A DNA stretch of 64,000 nt from NCBI GenBank assembly GCA_905612225.1, contig CAJQRG010000036.1, positions 1 to 64,000 of the forward strand, written 5' to 3'. The notes below the pieces were generated by a model. It was not told where the DNA came from. It ran no database searches and saw nothing but the letters and a program-made list of their open reading frames with translations. Of this stretch, positions 11,832 through 21,583 are shown piece by piece (within the stretch, counting starts at the first letter, position 1; every line of letters starts with the position of its first letter). The position numbers and the translations under genes are program-made. This stretch comes from Emcibacteraceae bacterium. Lineage in GTDB: Bacteria > Pseudomonadota > Alphaproteobacteria > Sphingomonadales > Emcibacteraceae.

Positions 11832-13046
11832 TTGATTGATAACCTTAACGGTAAAAAAATACTAATAATCATTGGCGGCGGCATCGCAGCTTATAAATGT
11901 CTTGATCTTATTCGTCGGCTAAAAGATCGCGGTGTCAAAATTCAATCCATACTTACTAAGGGTGGCGAACAGTTTGTCACACCACTTGCCGTTGGCAGTC
12001 TTACAGGAAGGAAAGTTTATCAAGACCTTTTCTCGCTCAACGACCAAGCTGAAATGGGCCATATCAAATTATCCCGTGATAATGATCTTATTCTAGTAGC
12101 ACCGGCCACCGCCGATCTAATGGCAAAAATGGCAATTGGCATAGCCGATAATCTGGCAACCACAACTCTCCTTGCCAGCACTAAACCAATTATGATCGCT
12201 CCAACTATGAACAGTCAAATGTGGGACCACCCCGCAACAAAACATAATTTAACTGTACTAAAAGAACGCGGTACATTAGTCATCCCTCCTGCTGCTGGCG
12301 ACCTGGCCTGCGGTGAGGTTGGAGCAGGGCGCCTTGCAGAAGTTGAAAATATTATAGAGCAAATAGAATCTTTTTTTTTAAGTAATTCAAACCTTATACT
12401 TCAGGGTAAAAAAATAACTGTCACCGCTGGCCCAACCCATGAAGCTATTGATCCCGTTCGTTATATAGTTAATCACTCTTCAGGAAAACAAGGATATGCG
12501 ATTGCGGAAGCCCTTTATAGAGAGGGCGCTGATGTTACATTAATATCAGGCCCAACAAATCTAAATGTTTCATCAGGGATTAAAAAAATTAATGTAATAT
12601 CAGCCCGCGAAATGATGTCTGCAACAGAGAAAAGTCTTCCCGCAGATGTTGTAATTTGCGTTGCGGCCGTTACTGATTGGTACATTAAAAATAGGGCCGT
12701 TCAGAAGATTAAAAAACAAAATGAGGGGTTGCCATCGCTCGAACTTTCAGAAAATCCAGATATATTAAAAACAATTGCAACCCATAAAAGTAACCGTCCC
12801 CCTCTAGTAATTGGTTTTGCCGCTGAAAGTGAAAACCTTATCGAATATGCAAAAGAAAAACTTAATTCAAAAGGGTGTGATTGGATCGTTGCTAATGATA
12901 TATCCGGTGGAGTCATGGGGGGCGAATATAATCAAGTTCACATCATTACTTCTAAATTGGCAGAAAAATGGCCAGATATGAAAAAAATAGATATTGCGGT
13001 TAAGCTAGCCAAAAAAATTGTGCACCATTTTAAGGAAAACCAATGA
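11832..13046 (+). CDS. coaBC: Bifunctional phosphopantothenoylcysteine decarboxylase/phosphopantothenate-cysteine ligase
   Basis: [73 protein letters not shown]. Confidence 0.96.
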   Translation: MIDNLNGKKILIIIGGGIAAYKCLDLIRRLKDRGVKIQSILTKGGEQFVTPLAVGSLTGRKVYQDLFSLNDQAEMGHIKLSRDNDLILVAPATADLMAKMAIGIADNLATTTLLASTKPIMIAPTMNSQMWDHPATKHNLTVLKERGTLVIPPAAGDLACGEVGAGRLAEVENIIEQIESFFLSNSNLILQGKKITVTAGPTHEAIDPVRYIVNHSSGKQGYAIAEALYREGADVTLISGPTNLNVSSGIKKINVISAREMMSATEKSLPADVVICVAAVTDWYIKNRAVQKIKKQNEGLPSLELSENPDILKTIATHKSNRPPLVIGFAAESENLIEYAKEKLNSKGCDWIVANDISGGVMGGEYNQVHIITSKLAEKWPDMKKIDIAVKLAKKIVHHFKENQ

Positions 13047-13498
13047 TTACTATAAATATTAAAATATTACCTGACGGCGAAGGATTAAAACTACCCGAGT
13101 ATGAGACTAGGGATAGTGCAGGCATGGACCTTATGGCAGCTATCAAAGAAGGTGAAGACCTTGTTATAAAGGTTGGTGAACGCCGGATGATACCAACAGG
13201 ATTTTCTATGGCTCTTGACAATGGGTTTGAGGCACAGCTGCGTCCGCGTTCTGGTTTAGCTTGGAAGAATGGTATCACCCTCCTCAATTCACCAGGAACA
13301 ATTGACGCCGACTACCGTGGTGAGGTCAAAGTCATTCTTGTTAATCACGGCAACAAAGATTTTATTATAAGTCGGGGTATGCGAGTAGCTCAGATGGTTA
13401 TCGCGCCGGTTACGCAGATTTCATGGAATAAATGCGCTAGCCTTGATGAAACCATACGTGGTGCTGGTGGCTTTGGTTCAACCGGAGTAAAATTATGA
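13043..13498 (+). CDS. dut: dUTP diphosphatase
   Basis: [45 protein letters not shown]. Confidence 0.96.
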   Translation: MITINIKILPDGEGLKLPEYETRDSAGMDLMAAIKEGEDLVIKVGERRMIPTGFSMALDNGFEAQLRPRSGLAWKNGITLLNSPGTIDADYRGEVKVILVNHGNKDFIISRGMRVAQMVIAPVTQISWNKCASLDETIRGAGGFGSTGVKL

Positions 13499-13743
13499 AC
13501 TCCACCGTCACTCTAATAATTGCTGGGACGGAAAGTAAAATTTCCACAGAGGACCTTACTTTCGAACGGATTATCGCTGAAGCACATTCACTAGGATATA
13601 AAAAATTTAGTGTTTTTTGCAATGATCAGGAAATTGACAAGCCCGACACTTTTAAAGCTATCCCAAATGCTACTTATATAATCGCCGCCCCTGAAAATGC
13701 AATCAATCCAAGTGATGTCACTTATGCAGGACAAGAGGCATAA
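13495..13743 (+). CDS. Small conserved-looking protein of unknown function, coupled to dut and moeB
   Basis: ATGA overlap with dut; TAA immediately followed by the moeB ATG at 13745; 82 aa [82 protein letters not shown]. Confidence 0.75.
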   Translation: MNSTVTLIIAGTESKISTEDLTFERIIAEAHSLGYKKFSVFCNDQEIDKPDTFKAIPNATYIIAAPENAINPSDVTYAGQEA

Positions 13744-13744
13744 G

Positions 13745-14494
13745 ATGGCACTTAGTGATGACCAACTTGAACGTTATGCCAGACATATCATTCTCAAGGA
13801 AGTGGGCGGTGCTGGTCAAAAAAAATTACTGCAAGCAAAAGTTTTAGTGGTAGGTGCTGGGGGTCTTGGAAGTCCGATACTTATGTACTTGGCGGCGGCA
13901 GGAGTTGGAACTATTGGGATCATTGATAGTGACACAGTTGATTTAAGTAATCTTCAACGTCAGATCATTCACATGACAGATAAAATTGGTGACCATAAAA
14001 CTCTAAGCGCCAAACAAATGATAACAAACATTAATCCTGATATCAAAGTAACTACTTATCAAATACGTCTCAGCGAAAATAATGGTGATGAAATCGTAAA
14101 GTCATATGATTATGTTGCTGACGGATGTGATAATTTTCTCACTCGGTTTTTAATTAATGACCTTTGCCTTAAGTATAAAAAACCACTTATTTCGGGGGCC
14201 CTTAGCCAGTTTTCTGGACAACTTGCCACATTTAAAGGTTTTGAAATCGATAAGCCCTGCTACCGTTGCCTTGTTCCGGATAAGCCTATAGGCACATTGA
14301 GTTGTGCTGAAGCAGGTATATTAGGTGCTATTGCTGGTGTGGTCGGAACAATGCAAGCCACTGAAGTTATAAAAGAAATTTTAGAGATTGGTGATAGTCT
14401 TGCCGGTAAGCTTGTTATATACGATGCTTTGAGTACTACAAGCAGGACAATTAAGCTGCCAAAAGATCCCCACTGCAAATACTGCGGCGGCTAA
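13745..14494 (+). CDS. moeB: ThiF/MoeB/HesA-family E1-like adenylyltransferase
   Basis: MALSDDQLERYARHIILKEVGGAGQKKL, VVGAGGLGSP, DLSNLQRQIIH, CysXXCys pairs CYRC and CKYC. True start taken as 13745, not 13697 as in the ORF track. Confidence 0.9.
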   Translation: MALSDDQLERYARHIILKEVGGAGQKKLLQAKVLVVGAGGLGSPILMYLAAAGVGTIGIIDSDTVDLSNLQRQIIHMTDKIGDHKTLSAKQMITNINPDIKVTTYQIRLSENNGDEIVKSYDYVADGCDNFLTRFLINDLCLKYKKPLISGALSQFSGQLATFKGFEIDKPCYRCLVPDKPIGTLSCAEAGILGAIAGVVGTMQATEVIKEILEIGDSLAGKLVIYDALSTTSRTIKLPKDPHCKYCGG

Positions 14495-14498
14495 TTAA

Positions 14499-15467
14499 TT
14501 AAGCCAACACACGATCACGGGGACTGTGACCATCTAAAAATATTTTTACATTCATGATAACTTTCTCACCCATCGCTATTCGCGCTTCATCAGTTGCAGA
14601 GCCCATATGTGGAGTAAGTAGGGCGTTATCGAAATTAAGTAGTCTAGGGTTAATGTTAGGCTCATTTTTATAAACATCTAATCCTACTCCGGCAATAATC
14701 TCTTCTTCGAGTGCCCAAATCAATGCATCTTCATCAACTACATCACCCCGCGTTGTATTAATCAGATAGGCATTTTTTTTCATTAGGCCGATACGACGAC
14801 GTGACATAATATGGCGGGTGTCGGGTGTTGAAGAACAATTCAGAGAAATAATATCCATCTGTGTGATCATTTGATCAAGGCTCGTCCAATAAGTCGCCCC
14901 AATATTTTTTTCGAGACCATCATCAATTTTCTGACGATTATGGTAATGTATATTAAGTCCAAATGTTTTTGCTCGTAAGGCCAACGCCTGGCCAATACGG
15001 CCCATACCAATAATACCAAGGTTTTTATCACGAAGGCGCATACCTAACATCCCTGTCGGAGACCATATTTTCCACTTACCCGCCCTTAGCATTTTTTCAC
15101 CCTCACTCATACGGCGGGTAATACCAAGTATGAGTAACATAGCCATATCTGCAGTATCTTCTGTAAGTACCCCTGGTGTATTTGTTACTGTGATCCCTTT
15201 GTTTCTTGCTGACACAAGGTCAATATGATCAACACCAACGCCGTAATTTGCAATCATCTTTAAGTCGGGGGCTACCTTTGACAAAACATCCCAACTTATT
15301 TTATCCGTCACCGTAGTGACTAGGACATGCGCCTCTTTTACCGCTGCTATGAGGTCCTTCTGGGTGAAGACCTTATCATCCCCATTTAGACGAACATTAA
15401 ATAACTCCTTCATTCTCAATTCAACGGATGCTGGAAGTTTTCTTGTAACTATAACCAAAGGTTTCAT
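14499..15467 (-). CDS. D-isomer-specific 2-hydroxyacid dehydrogenase (glyoxylate/hydroxypyruvate reductase-like)
   Basis: MIANYGVGVDHIDL, LGIIGMGRIGQALA, INTTRGDVVDEDAL, GVGLDVYKNEP, LLTPHMGSAT. Confidence 0.92.
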   Translation of the reverse strand: MKPLVIVTRKLPASVELRMKELFNVRLNGDDKVFTQKDLIAAVKEAHVLVTTVTDKISWDVLSKVAPDLKMIANYGVGVDHIDLVSARNKGITVTNTPGVLTEDTADMAMLLILGITRRMSEGEKMLRAGKWKIWSPTGMLGMRLRDKNLGIIGMGRIGQALALRAKTFGLNIHYHNRQKIDDGLEKNIGATYWTSLDQMITQMDIISLNCSSTPDTRHIMSRRRIGLMKKNAYLINTTRGDVVDEDALIWALEEEIIAGVGLDVYKNEPNINPRLLNFDNALLTPHMGSATDEARIAMGEKVIMNVKIFLDGHSPRDRVLA

Positions 15468-15600
15468 TTATGGTCTCTTTATTATAAGTTTCTAATATAA
15501 GTATATTTACTAAAATCTTTAACACAATGAAAAAGCTTCCTTGACCGCAGAGTAAAAAAGACACATAAATTTTCTAACCTAATAATCAGCGAAATTTCTA

Positions 15601-16113
15601 ATGAATAATTCAAATAAATCTCTTCTTCTATGTTGTCTTATATTTCTCTTCTCAAACTTCTCTTGGGCACAAGCTCCCAACAAACCCAATGTTGGTGCTT
15701 CTGGTTATCCATTACCGCGGTTTATGTCACTTGATGATGCCGTCACAAATATGAGAACCGGCCCTGGCTTGGAGTACCCTATTGACTGGATCTACCAAAA
15801 AAAAGATTATCCTCTTTTAGTTATAGCTGAATATGCCAATTGGTTTAAGGTGACTGACATTGATGGCTCAAGCGGCTGGATACTTCGGGCCCTATTATCA
15901 TTAAAAAGGTACGGCATCATCTTGAATAGCACTCAAAACTTAGTAAAGTCCCCCGAAGAGCGCAATATAGTAACTGTTATTGCAGAGCAGGGCGTACTGG
16001 GGTCTATCCTTAAATGTGAAGATGGATGGTGTGAAATGGAAATAGGTGGACTTAACGGCTGGATCAGATCAAAAAATATTTGGGGAACATTGGCCCGCGA
16101 AAGACTTGATTAA
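15601..16113 (+). CDS. Secreted SH3-domain (SH3_3/DUF1058-like) protein
   Basis: Signal peptide MNNSNKSLLLCCLIFLFSNFSWAQA; MRTGPGLEYPIDWIYQKKDYPL...WFKVTDIDGSSGWILRALLS bacterial SH3 pattern. Confidence 0.85.
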   Translation: MNNSNKSLLLCCLIFLFSNFSWAQAPNKPNVGASGYPLPRFMSLDDAVTNMRTGPGLEYPIDWIYQKKDYPLLVIAEYANWFKVTDIDGSSGWILRALLSLKRYGIILNSTQNLVKSPEERNIVTVIAEQGVLGSILKCEDGWCEMEIGGLNGWIRSKNIWGTLARERLD

Positions 16114-16182
16114 ACGTCTTTGTTATCCACATATACCACATCGCTTTCATACTTCTCAAGCTTCCGGGACCTTACTCATTAG

Positions 16183-17586
16183 TTAGTCACCCGAAGCTAT
16201 GCGTTCCATTAGTTCTTTGACAGTTGGAACAAAGCCGTTGCTATAAAAAGGATCTGTGGAAAAATTAAATGCAGTATGGCCAGCAAACATCAAGTTTTCT
16301 TCGAGGCTTTCGCCATGAGCAATGTTCATTAGAGCTTTCTGAATACAAAAACTGCGCGGATCAGCACCACGGCCAGTTGAATAGTTTGTATCTGGATTTT
16401 CCGACCAATTTGAAAATTTACACTGACTTAAGCAGCCCATGCAATTTTTTTGATCAAGCCTAATATTGCCAGCATCTTCTGATGTAACAAGGATCAGGCT
16501 ATCATCTGGTGTCTTCATAGATGTATCAAATCCCTGTTCAACCCAATTAAGAACTTTTGAGCGATCATCTTCCTTGACGAAGTATTTTTTTCTACCAATG
16601 GCTACTTCGGTGTTAAACAATTCATCAACGCCAGCCTTGCGGCGAAAATCAAACTGTCTAACTGAACGGCCTTCCAAAGCCTGCAGAAGATTGTTGCGTA
16701 CCGCTGAAGAATAAAAACCCGTAGGGCTAAAGCGATGTAAAGTAATGTCACCCTCTTGTAGTCCTGTTAGCCTGTCTTTCCATCCCTGCGGAATTGGACT
16801 CTCTTTCGTAAGAAGTGGCCTTGTTCCATATTGAAAGGCAATTAGACCAATTTCAGGATTATCAAGCCAATGTTCCCAATCACGAAGGAACCAAACACCG
16901 CCGGCCATAATTATTGGGACATGTCCAAGTCCAAACTTATTCATTAAGGTGCGAAGGGCAGCAACACGCGGATAAGGGTCTTGAGGCTCAAGCGGATCCT
17001 CCGCATTCGAGAGCCCGTTATGCCCACCAGCCAACCATGGGTCTTCATACACCACCCCACCTAACCACTCGCCATAATTTTTGTAAGCGCGCTTCCATAG
17101 AATTCCAAAGGCCCGTGCCGAGGAAATAATTGGATGGAAAAAGACTTTATGGTTAGCTGCAATCTCTGATAATTTATAGGGCATACCTGCACCGCAAGTT
17201 ATACCATGAACAAGGCCTTTTGCATCGTTGAGTATGCCCTCAAGAACAGGTTCTGCTCCACCCATTTCCCATAACACATTAATATGAATACGACCCTGAC
17301 CATTCGAAACATCGTGGGCATCTTTTACCTGACGCACCCCCCCATCAATACCATACTGAATAAGTTCCGCATGACGTTCAATACGATTTTTCCCATGATA
17401 AATTTGGGGAATAACATCACCATTTTCATCAAAATTATCAGCATTAACACAAGACACTGTTCCCACTCCGCCAGCGGCTGCCCATGCACCGGAACTAGCA
17501 CCATTGGTTGCAGAAATACCTTTTCCCCCTTCAACAAGAGGAAGAACCTCGGCGCCCGATATGTTTAATGAATTTAATGCCTTCAT
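16183..17586 (-). CDS. Nitronate monooxygenase-like (NPD/IMPDH-type TIM barrel) flavoprotein with C-terminal Cys cluster
   Basis: GGKGISATNGASSGAWAAAGGVGTVS, VPIIMAGGVWFLRD, GLIAFQYGTRPLLTKESPIP; C-terminal CMGCLSQC. Confidence 0.8.
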   Translation of the reverse strand: MKALNSLNISGAEVLPLVEGGKGISATNGASSGAWAAAGGVGTVSCVNADNFDENGDVIPQIYHGKNRIERHAELIQYGIDGGVRQVKDAHDVSNGQGRIHINVLWEMGGAEPVLEGILNDAKGLVHGITCGAGMPYKLSEIAANHKVFFHPIISSARAFGILWKRAYKNYGEWLGGVVYEDPWLAGGHNGLSNAEDPLEPQDPYPRVAALRTLMNKFGLGHVPIIMAGGVWFLRDWEHWLDNPEIGLIAFQYGTRPLLTKESPIPQGWKDRLTGLQEGDITLHRFSPTGFYSSAVRNNLLQALEGRSVRQFDFRRKAGVDELFNTEVAIGRKKYFVKEDDRSKVLNWVEQGFDTSMKTPDDSLILVTSEDAGNIRLDQKNCMGCLSQCKFSNWSENPDTNYSTGRGADPRSFCIQKALMNIAHGESLEENLMFAGHTAFNFSTDPFYSNGFVPTVKELMERIASGD

Positions 17587-17619
17587 AGGATTTCCTTGCT
17601 TGACGTCGCTTCTGCAAGC

Positions 17620-17645
17620 CGGATGAATACCTTAGTATTCATCCG
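17620..17645. repeat. Perfect 11-bp stem-loop downstream of pnp
   Basis: CGGATGAATAC CTTA GTATTCATCCG; no adjacent U-tract in either direction. Confidence 0.75.
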
Positions 17646-17670
17646 ATTACACTATAAATAGAGACAAAAC

Positions 17671-19791
17671 TTATTTACCTTCGTTATCATCCGCCTCTTT
17701 GGCTTCATCGTTGAGCACGGCTTTCATGCTTAAGCGAACTTTACCTCTATCGTCAATGCCAAGTACTTTTACTTTAACCATTTCGCCTTCTTTGACGACA
17801 TCAGTTACTTGTTTCACACGCTCATTAGCCATTTCACTGATATGAACCAAGCCATCTTTGCTGCCTAGAAAATTAACGAATGCCCCAAAGTCAACTGTTT
17901 TGACAACCTTACCCTCATAGACTTTACCAACCTCTGCCTCTGCAACGATACCGTTGATCCAATCTAAAGCCGCTTTAATTGCAGCACCATCTGGCGAGGA
18001 GACCTTAACTACACCCTCATCATCAATATCAACTTTAGCACCCGTCACTTCACAAATTTCACGGATTACTTTACCGCCTGTACCTATGATCTCACGAATT
18101 TTTTCTTTCTTCACAACAAGTGTTTCAATACGTGGCGCATACTCATTCATTTCTTCGCGTGCCGTATCAAGCGCTTTATTCATTTCAGAAAGGATGGTTG
18201 CACGACCGCCTTTAGCTTGCTCAAGTGCGGCTTCCATGATGTCTTTCGTAATACCAGTAATTTTAATATCCATTTGAAGCGATGTAATCCCTTCACTGGT
18301 ACCTGCAACCTTAAAGTCCATATCACCTAAATGATCTTCATCACCTAGAATATCGGAAAGTACGGCATAATCATCACCTTCCTTGATTAGTCCCATGGCA
18401 ATACCAGAAACTGGACGAGAAAGTGGAACACCTGCATCCATCATAGAAAGTGACGCACCACAAACTGTAGCCATTGAAGATGAACCATTTGATTCAGTGA
18501 TTTCAGAGACTATACGGATTGTATATGGAAACTCTTCTTTTTCAGGAAGAACCGCGCGCATTGCACGCCACGCTAATTTACCATGTCCGACTTCTCGCCG
18601 ACTGGTAAACCCTGAACGTCCAACTTCACCAACAGAATAAGGAGGAAAATTATAATGAAGCATAAAATTCTCTTTATAAGTTCCAGTAAGAGCATCAATA
18701 AACTGCTCATCATCTCCCGTTCCAAGAGTTGTCACACAAATAGACTGCGTTTCTCCGCGAGTGAAGAGAGCAGACCCATGCGTACGCGGCAGAATATTTA
18801 CTTCACCAACAACTGCCCTCACAGTATCAAGATCACGACCATCAATCCGCTTGCCGGTTTTGATGATGTCCCCACGAACAATATCTTTTTCTAAGTTTTT
18901 AAGAATACCGCCAACAAGCTGTCCCTGTGCGTCATTGTCTTCTGAAACGAATTTTTCTTTAACAGCATCCTTAACTTCTGAAATTTTAGCAACCCGAGTT
19001 TGTTTATCAGTTTCCCCATAAGCTTCACGCAGGCCTTTCTCAGCTAATTTTTTAATGTCGGCGATAAGCTTGCTATGATCTTCTTCTTTTGGAAGTTCAA
19101 TAGGATCTTTTGCTGCTAATTCAGCAAGGTCAATTATTGCATCGATCACTACCTGCATCTCTGCGTGACCAAACATTACAGCACCAAGCATAATTTCTTC
19201 CGAAAGCTCACTTGCTTCAGACTCAACCATAAGAACCGCATCACGCGTTCCAGCAACAACAAGATCCAAATCAGAATTTTCTAACTCTTCATCGGTCGGA
19301 TTAAGAATGTATTCACCCTCAATGTAGCCAACGCGTGCCCCAGCTATTGGTCCCATGAAAGGTAGTCCAGATAATGTAAGAGCAGCACTTGTACCAATTA
19401 TTGCTGGAATATCTGCTTGATTTTCAAGGTCGTGGCTCATTACTGTACAGGAAACCTGAGTTTCATTTTTAAATGAAGATGCAAAAAGCGGACGAATAGG
19501 GCGATCAATAAGCCGACAGATTAAAATTTCTGACTCGCTCGGACGTGCTTCACGCTTAAAAAAACCGCCTGGTATTTTACCGGCAGCGTAAGCTTTTTCT
19601 TGATAATTAACTGTGAGTGGGAAGAAATCAATACCTGTTTTCGCCTTTTTGGCGGCCGTTACAGCTGTAAAAACTGATGTCTCTCCGTAAGTGACCATAA
19701 CGGCACCTCCGGCTTGACGAGCAATTTGTCCTGTTTCGATTGTGAGCGGACGTCCGCCCCAAGTAATTTCTTTTTTGTGTTTATTAAACAT
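17671..19791 (-). CDS. pnp: Polyribonucleotide nucleotidyltransferase
   Basis: [43 protein letters not shown] ([15 protein letters not shown]) and S1 ([15 protein letters not shown]) domains. Start trimmed to M at 19791 (track ORF runs to 19872). Confidence 0.96.
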   Translation of the reverse strand: MFNKHKKEITWGGRPLTIETGQIARQAGGAVMVTYGETSVFTAVTAAKKAKTGIDFFPLTVNYQEKAYAAGKIPGGFFKREARPSESEILICRLIDRPIRPLFASSFKNETQVSCTVMSHDLENQADIPAIIGTSAALTLSGLPFMGPIAGARVGYIEGEYILNPTDEELENSDLDLVVAGTRDAVLMVESEASELSEEIMLGAVMFGHAEMQVVIDAIIDLAELAAKDPIELPKEEDHSKLIADIKKLAEKGLREAYGETDKQTRVAKISEVKDAVKEKFVSEDNDAQGQLVGGILKNLEKDIVRGDIIKTGKRIDGRDLDTVRAVVGEVNILPRTHGSALFTRGETQSICVTTLGTGDDEQFIDALTGTYKENFMLHYNFPPYSVGEVGRSGFTSRREVGHGKLAWRAMRAVLPEKEEFPYTIRIVSEITESNGSSSMATVCGASLSMMDAGVPLSRPVSGIAMGLIKEGDDYAVLSDILGDEDHLGDMDFKVAGTSEGITSLQMDIKITGITKDIMEAALEQAKGGRATILSEMNKALDTAREEMNEYAPRIETLVVKKEKIREIIGTGGKVIREICEVTGAKVDIDDEGVVKVSSPDGAAIKAALDWINGIVAEAEVGKVYEGKVVKTVDFGAFVNFLGSKDGLVHISEMANERVKQVTDVVKEGEMVKVKVLGIDDRGKVRLSMKAVLNDEAKEADDNEGK

Positions 19792-19905
19792 ATGTATTTC
19801 CAACTTTATTTTCGACTTTAATTTTGGTTGGTGGGCTAAGGCCCATCCTTGAACCCACAAACCAAAAGCCATTGCATGACCCCTATGGCCATACTTTCAT
19901 TTTTA

Positions 19906-20175
19906 TTATTTACGCAACCCAAGGCTTTTAATCAAAGCCTGATAGCGGTCTCCGTCTTTGCTTTTCAAATAGTCCAGAAGCTTACGACGTTTATTTACAA
20001 GCATAAGCAGTCCACGACGGGAGTGATTATCTTTTTTATGTGTTTTAAAATGTTCTGTAAGATGCACTATTCTGTGTGTAAGAATAGCTACTTGAACCTC
20101 TGGGGAACCTGTATCAGTTTTATTTGTGGCATATTTTTTAATTAGTTCTTGTTTTTTTTCTGCAGTAATCGACAT
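19906..20175 (-). CDS. rpsO: 30S ribosomal protein S15
   Basis: [57 protein letters not shown]; start set at 20175. Confidence 0.97.
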   Translation of the reverse strand: MSITAEKKQELIKKYATNKTDTGSPEVQVAILTHRIVHLTEHFKTHKKDNHSRRGLLMLVNKRRKLLDYLKSKDGDRYQALIKSLGLRK

Positions 20176-20195
20176 CGGCAACTCCTTAAATTAAT

Positions 20196-21104
20196 TTATA
20201 AATCAAAAACTCTTACCGGCTTTAAATAGTTTTCATCAAGCTCACAAAGGGCAATCAATTTTTCACCCAACATCACTTTATATGTTCCACCAGCAAGGCT
20301 TGAAGATGGTAGGCTTTCTCTGGAGATAAACCCTCCATTTTTTAAAAATTCAGCCTGCTCTTTTGTTAAGGCCAGTGCCAAGATGTCGCCCAGCACGGTC
20401 ACAACGTTAAGAATCCACTCCTCAAGCGGGGCACTATGTAGTAATTCCTCTAGCTTTACCAGTGAAATCGTACTGTCTAAACCAAACATCCCCACCTTCG
20501 TACGCCTAAGCATAGAAATATATCCAAAAGTACCTAATTTGAGGGCCATATCCCGCCCTAATGAGCGAACATAAGTCCCTTTTGAACAACGCATTTCAAA
20601 TGTTGCAGCTTCCATAGTAGAGTCAAGAATTTTTAGAGCATAAACTTCAACTTCACGGTCTTTAATTTCAAAACTTTTCCCCGCTCGGGCAAGGTCATAA
20701 GCTCGCTCTCCATTGATTTTAATTGCACTAAAGGCAGGTGGAGTTTGTTTTATTTTCCCTAAAAATTCCGGCAGTATTCTTAAAATTTCTTCGCGTACTG
20801 GCCTATTCTCGCTTCGCTCACTAACTTCACCCTCGGCGTCATCGGTTAGACGTGATTCCCCCCACGTCACTGTAAATTGATAAGTTTTTTCTGCGTCCAT
20901 AATATACGGAATAGTTTTAGTGGCCTCCCCGAAAGCTATAGGTAAAACACCCGTAGCTAATGGATCAAGCGTACCCGCATGACCTACTTTTTGAGCTTTA
21001 GTAAGAAACCGACATTTACCCACAACCCTAGTGGAGCCCATACCGTAAGGCTTATCAATAACCAGCCAGCCATCGATTTTATTGCCTTTACGCTTCCTTG
21101 CCAT
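20196..21104 (-). CDS. truB: tRNA pseudouridine(55) synthase
   Basis: GWLVIDKPYGMGSTRVVGKCR, KVGHAGTLDPLATGVLPIAFGEATK. Confidence 0.96.
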   Translation of the reverse strand: MARKRKGNKIDGWLVIDKPYGMGSTRVVGKCRFLTKAQKVGHAGTLDPLATGVLPIAFGEATKTIPYIMDAEKTYQFTVTWGESRLTDDAEGEVSERSENRPVREEILRILPEFLGKIKQTPPAFSAIKINGERAYDLARAGKSFEIKDREVEVYALKILDSTMEAATFEMRCSKGTYVRSLGRDMALKLGTFGYISMLRRTKVGMFGLDSTISLVKLEELLHSAPLEEWILNVVTVLGDILALALTKEQAEFLKNGGFISRESLPSSSLAGGTYKVMLGEKLIALCELDENYLKPVRVFDL

Positions 21105-21109
21105 CAGCC

Positions 21110-21511
21110 TTAGTCGTCTTTCTTAAGGTCTTGAGCGACATGAGTGCTGTTAAGGAGGTCTTCGATGAAATCTACTGTGCTAAAACTGTGATCAGAGATA
21201 AATTTGAGGTTAGGTAAATATTTCATCCTTACCATCTTTGATAATTGTCCGCGGATAAATTTAACATTTTGATTTAATCCTTCAACGACTTCTTGTTCAT
21301 TTTTTCCTGCAAGGGGCATAACAAATATTGTTGCGTTTCGTAGATCTGAACTACAGCGAACTTCTGTAACAGTAACTGAAACACCCTCAAGTGCTGGATC
21401 ACGGATTTCTCCGCGTGAAAAAATATCAGAAAGTGCGTGGCGAATATTTTCACCAACCCTCAGCACTCGCTGACTTGGCCCCCCGTCATTTTCAAATCTT
21501 GATTTGGACAT
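21110..21511 (-). CDS. rbfA: Ribosome-binding factor A
   Basis: SQRVLRVGENIRHALSDIFSRGEIRDP; between infB and truB. Confidence 0.94.
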   Translation of the reverse strand: MSKSRFENDGGPSQRVLRVGENIRHALSDIFSRGEIRDPALEGVSVTVTEVRCSSDLRNATIFVMPLAGKNEQEVVEGLNQNVKFIRGQLSKMVRMKYLPNLKFISDHSFSTVDFIEDLLNSTHVAQDLKKDD

Positions 21512-21583
21512 TATATTACCCCTTAAAGAAAAACGGCTCCCCTAAACTATATTTGGGAAGCCGAACAGAACCACAAATCAGCC

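Noticed and set aside
13697-13744. N-terminal extension of MoeB in the ORF track (start 13697)
   Set aside because: It overlaps the end of the small upstream ORF, and MALSDDQLERYARHI at 13745 matches the usual MoeB start.
16123-16131. Exact DnaA box TTATCCACA between two convergent genes
   Set aside because: Single isolated copy; one chance match to a 9-mer is expected in a window this size, so not evidence of an origin.
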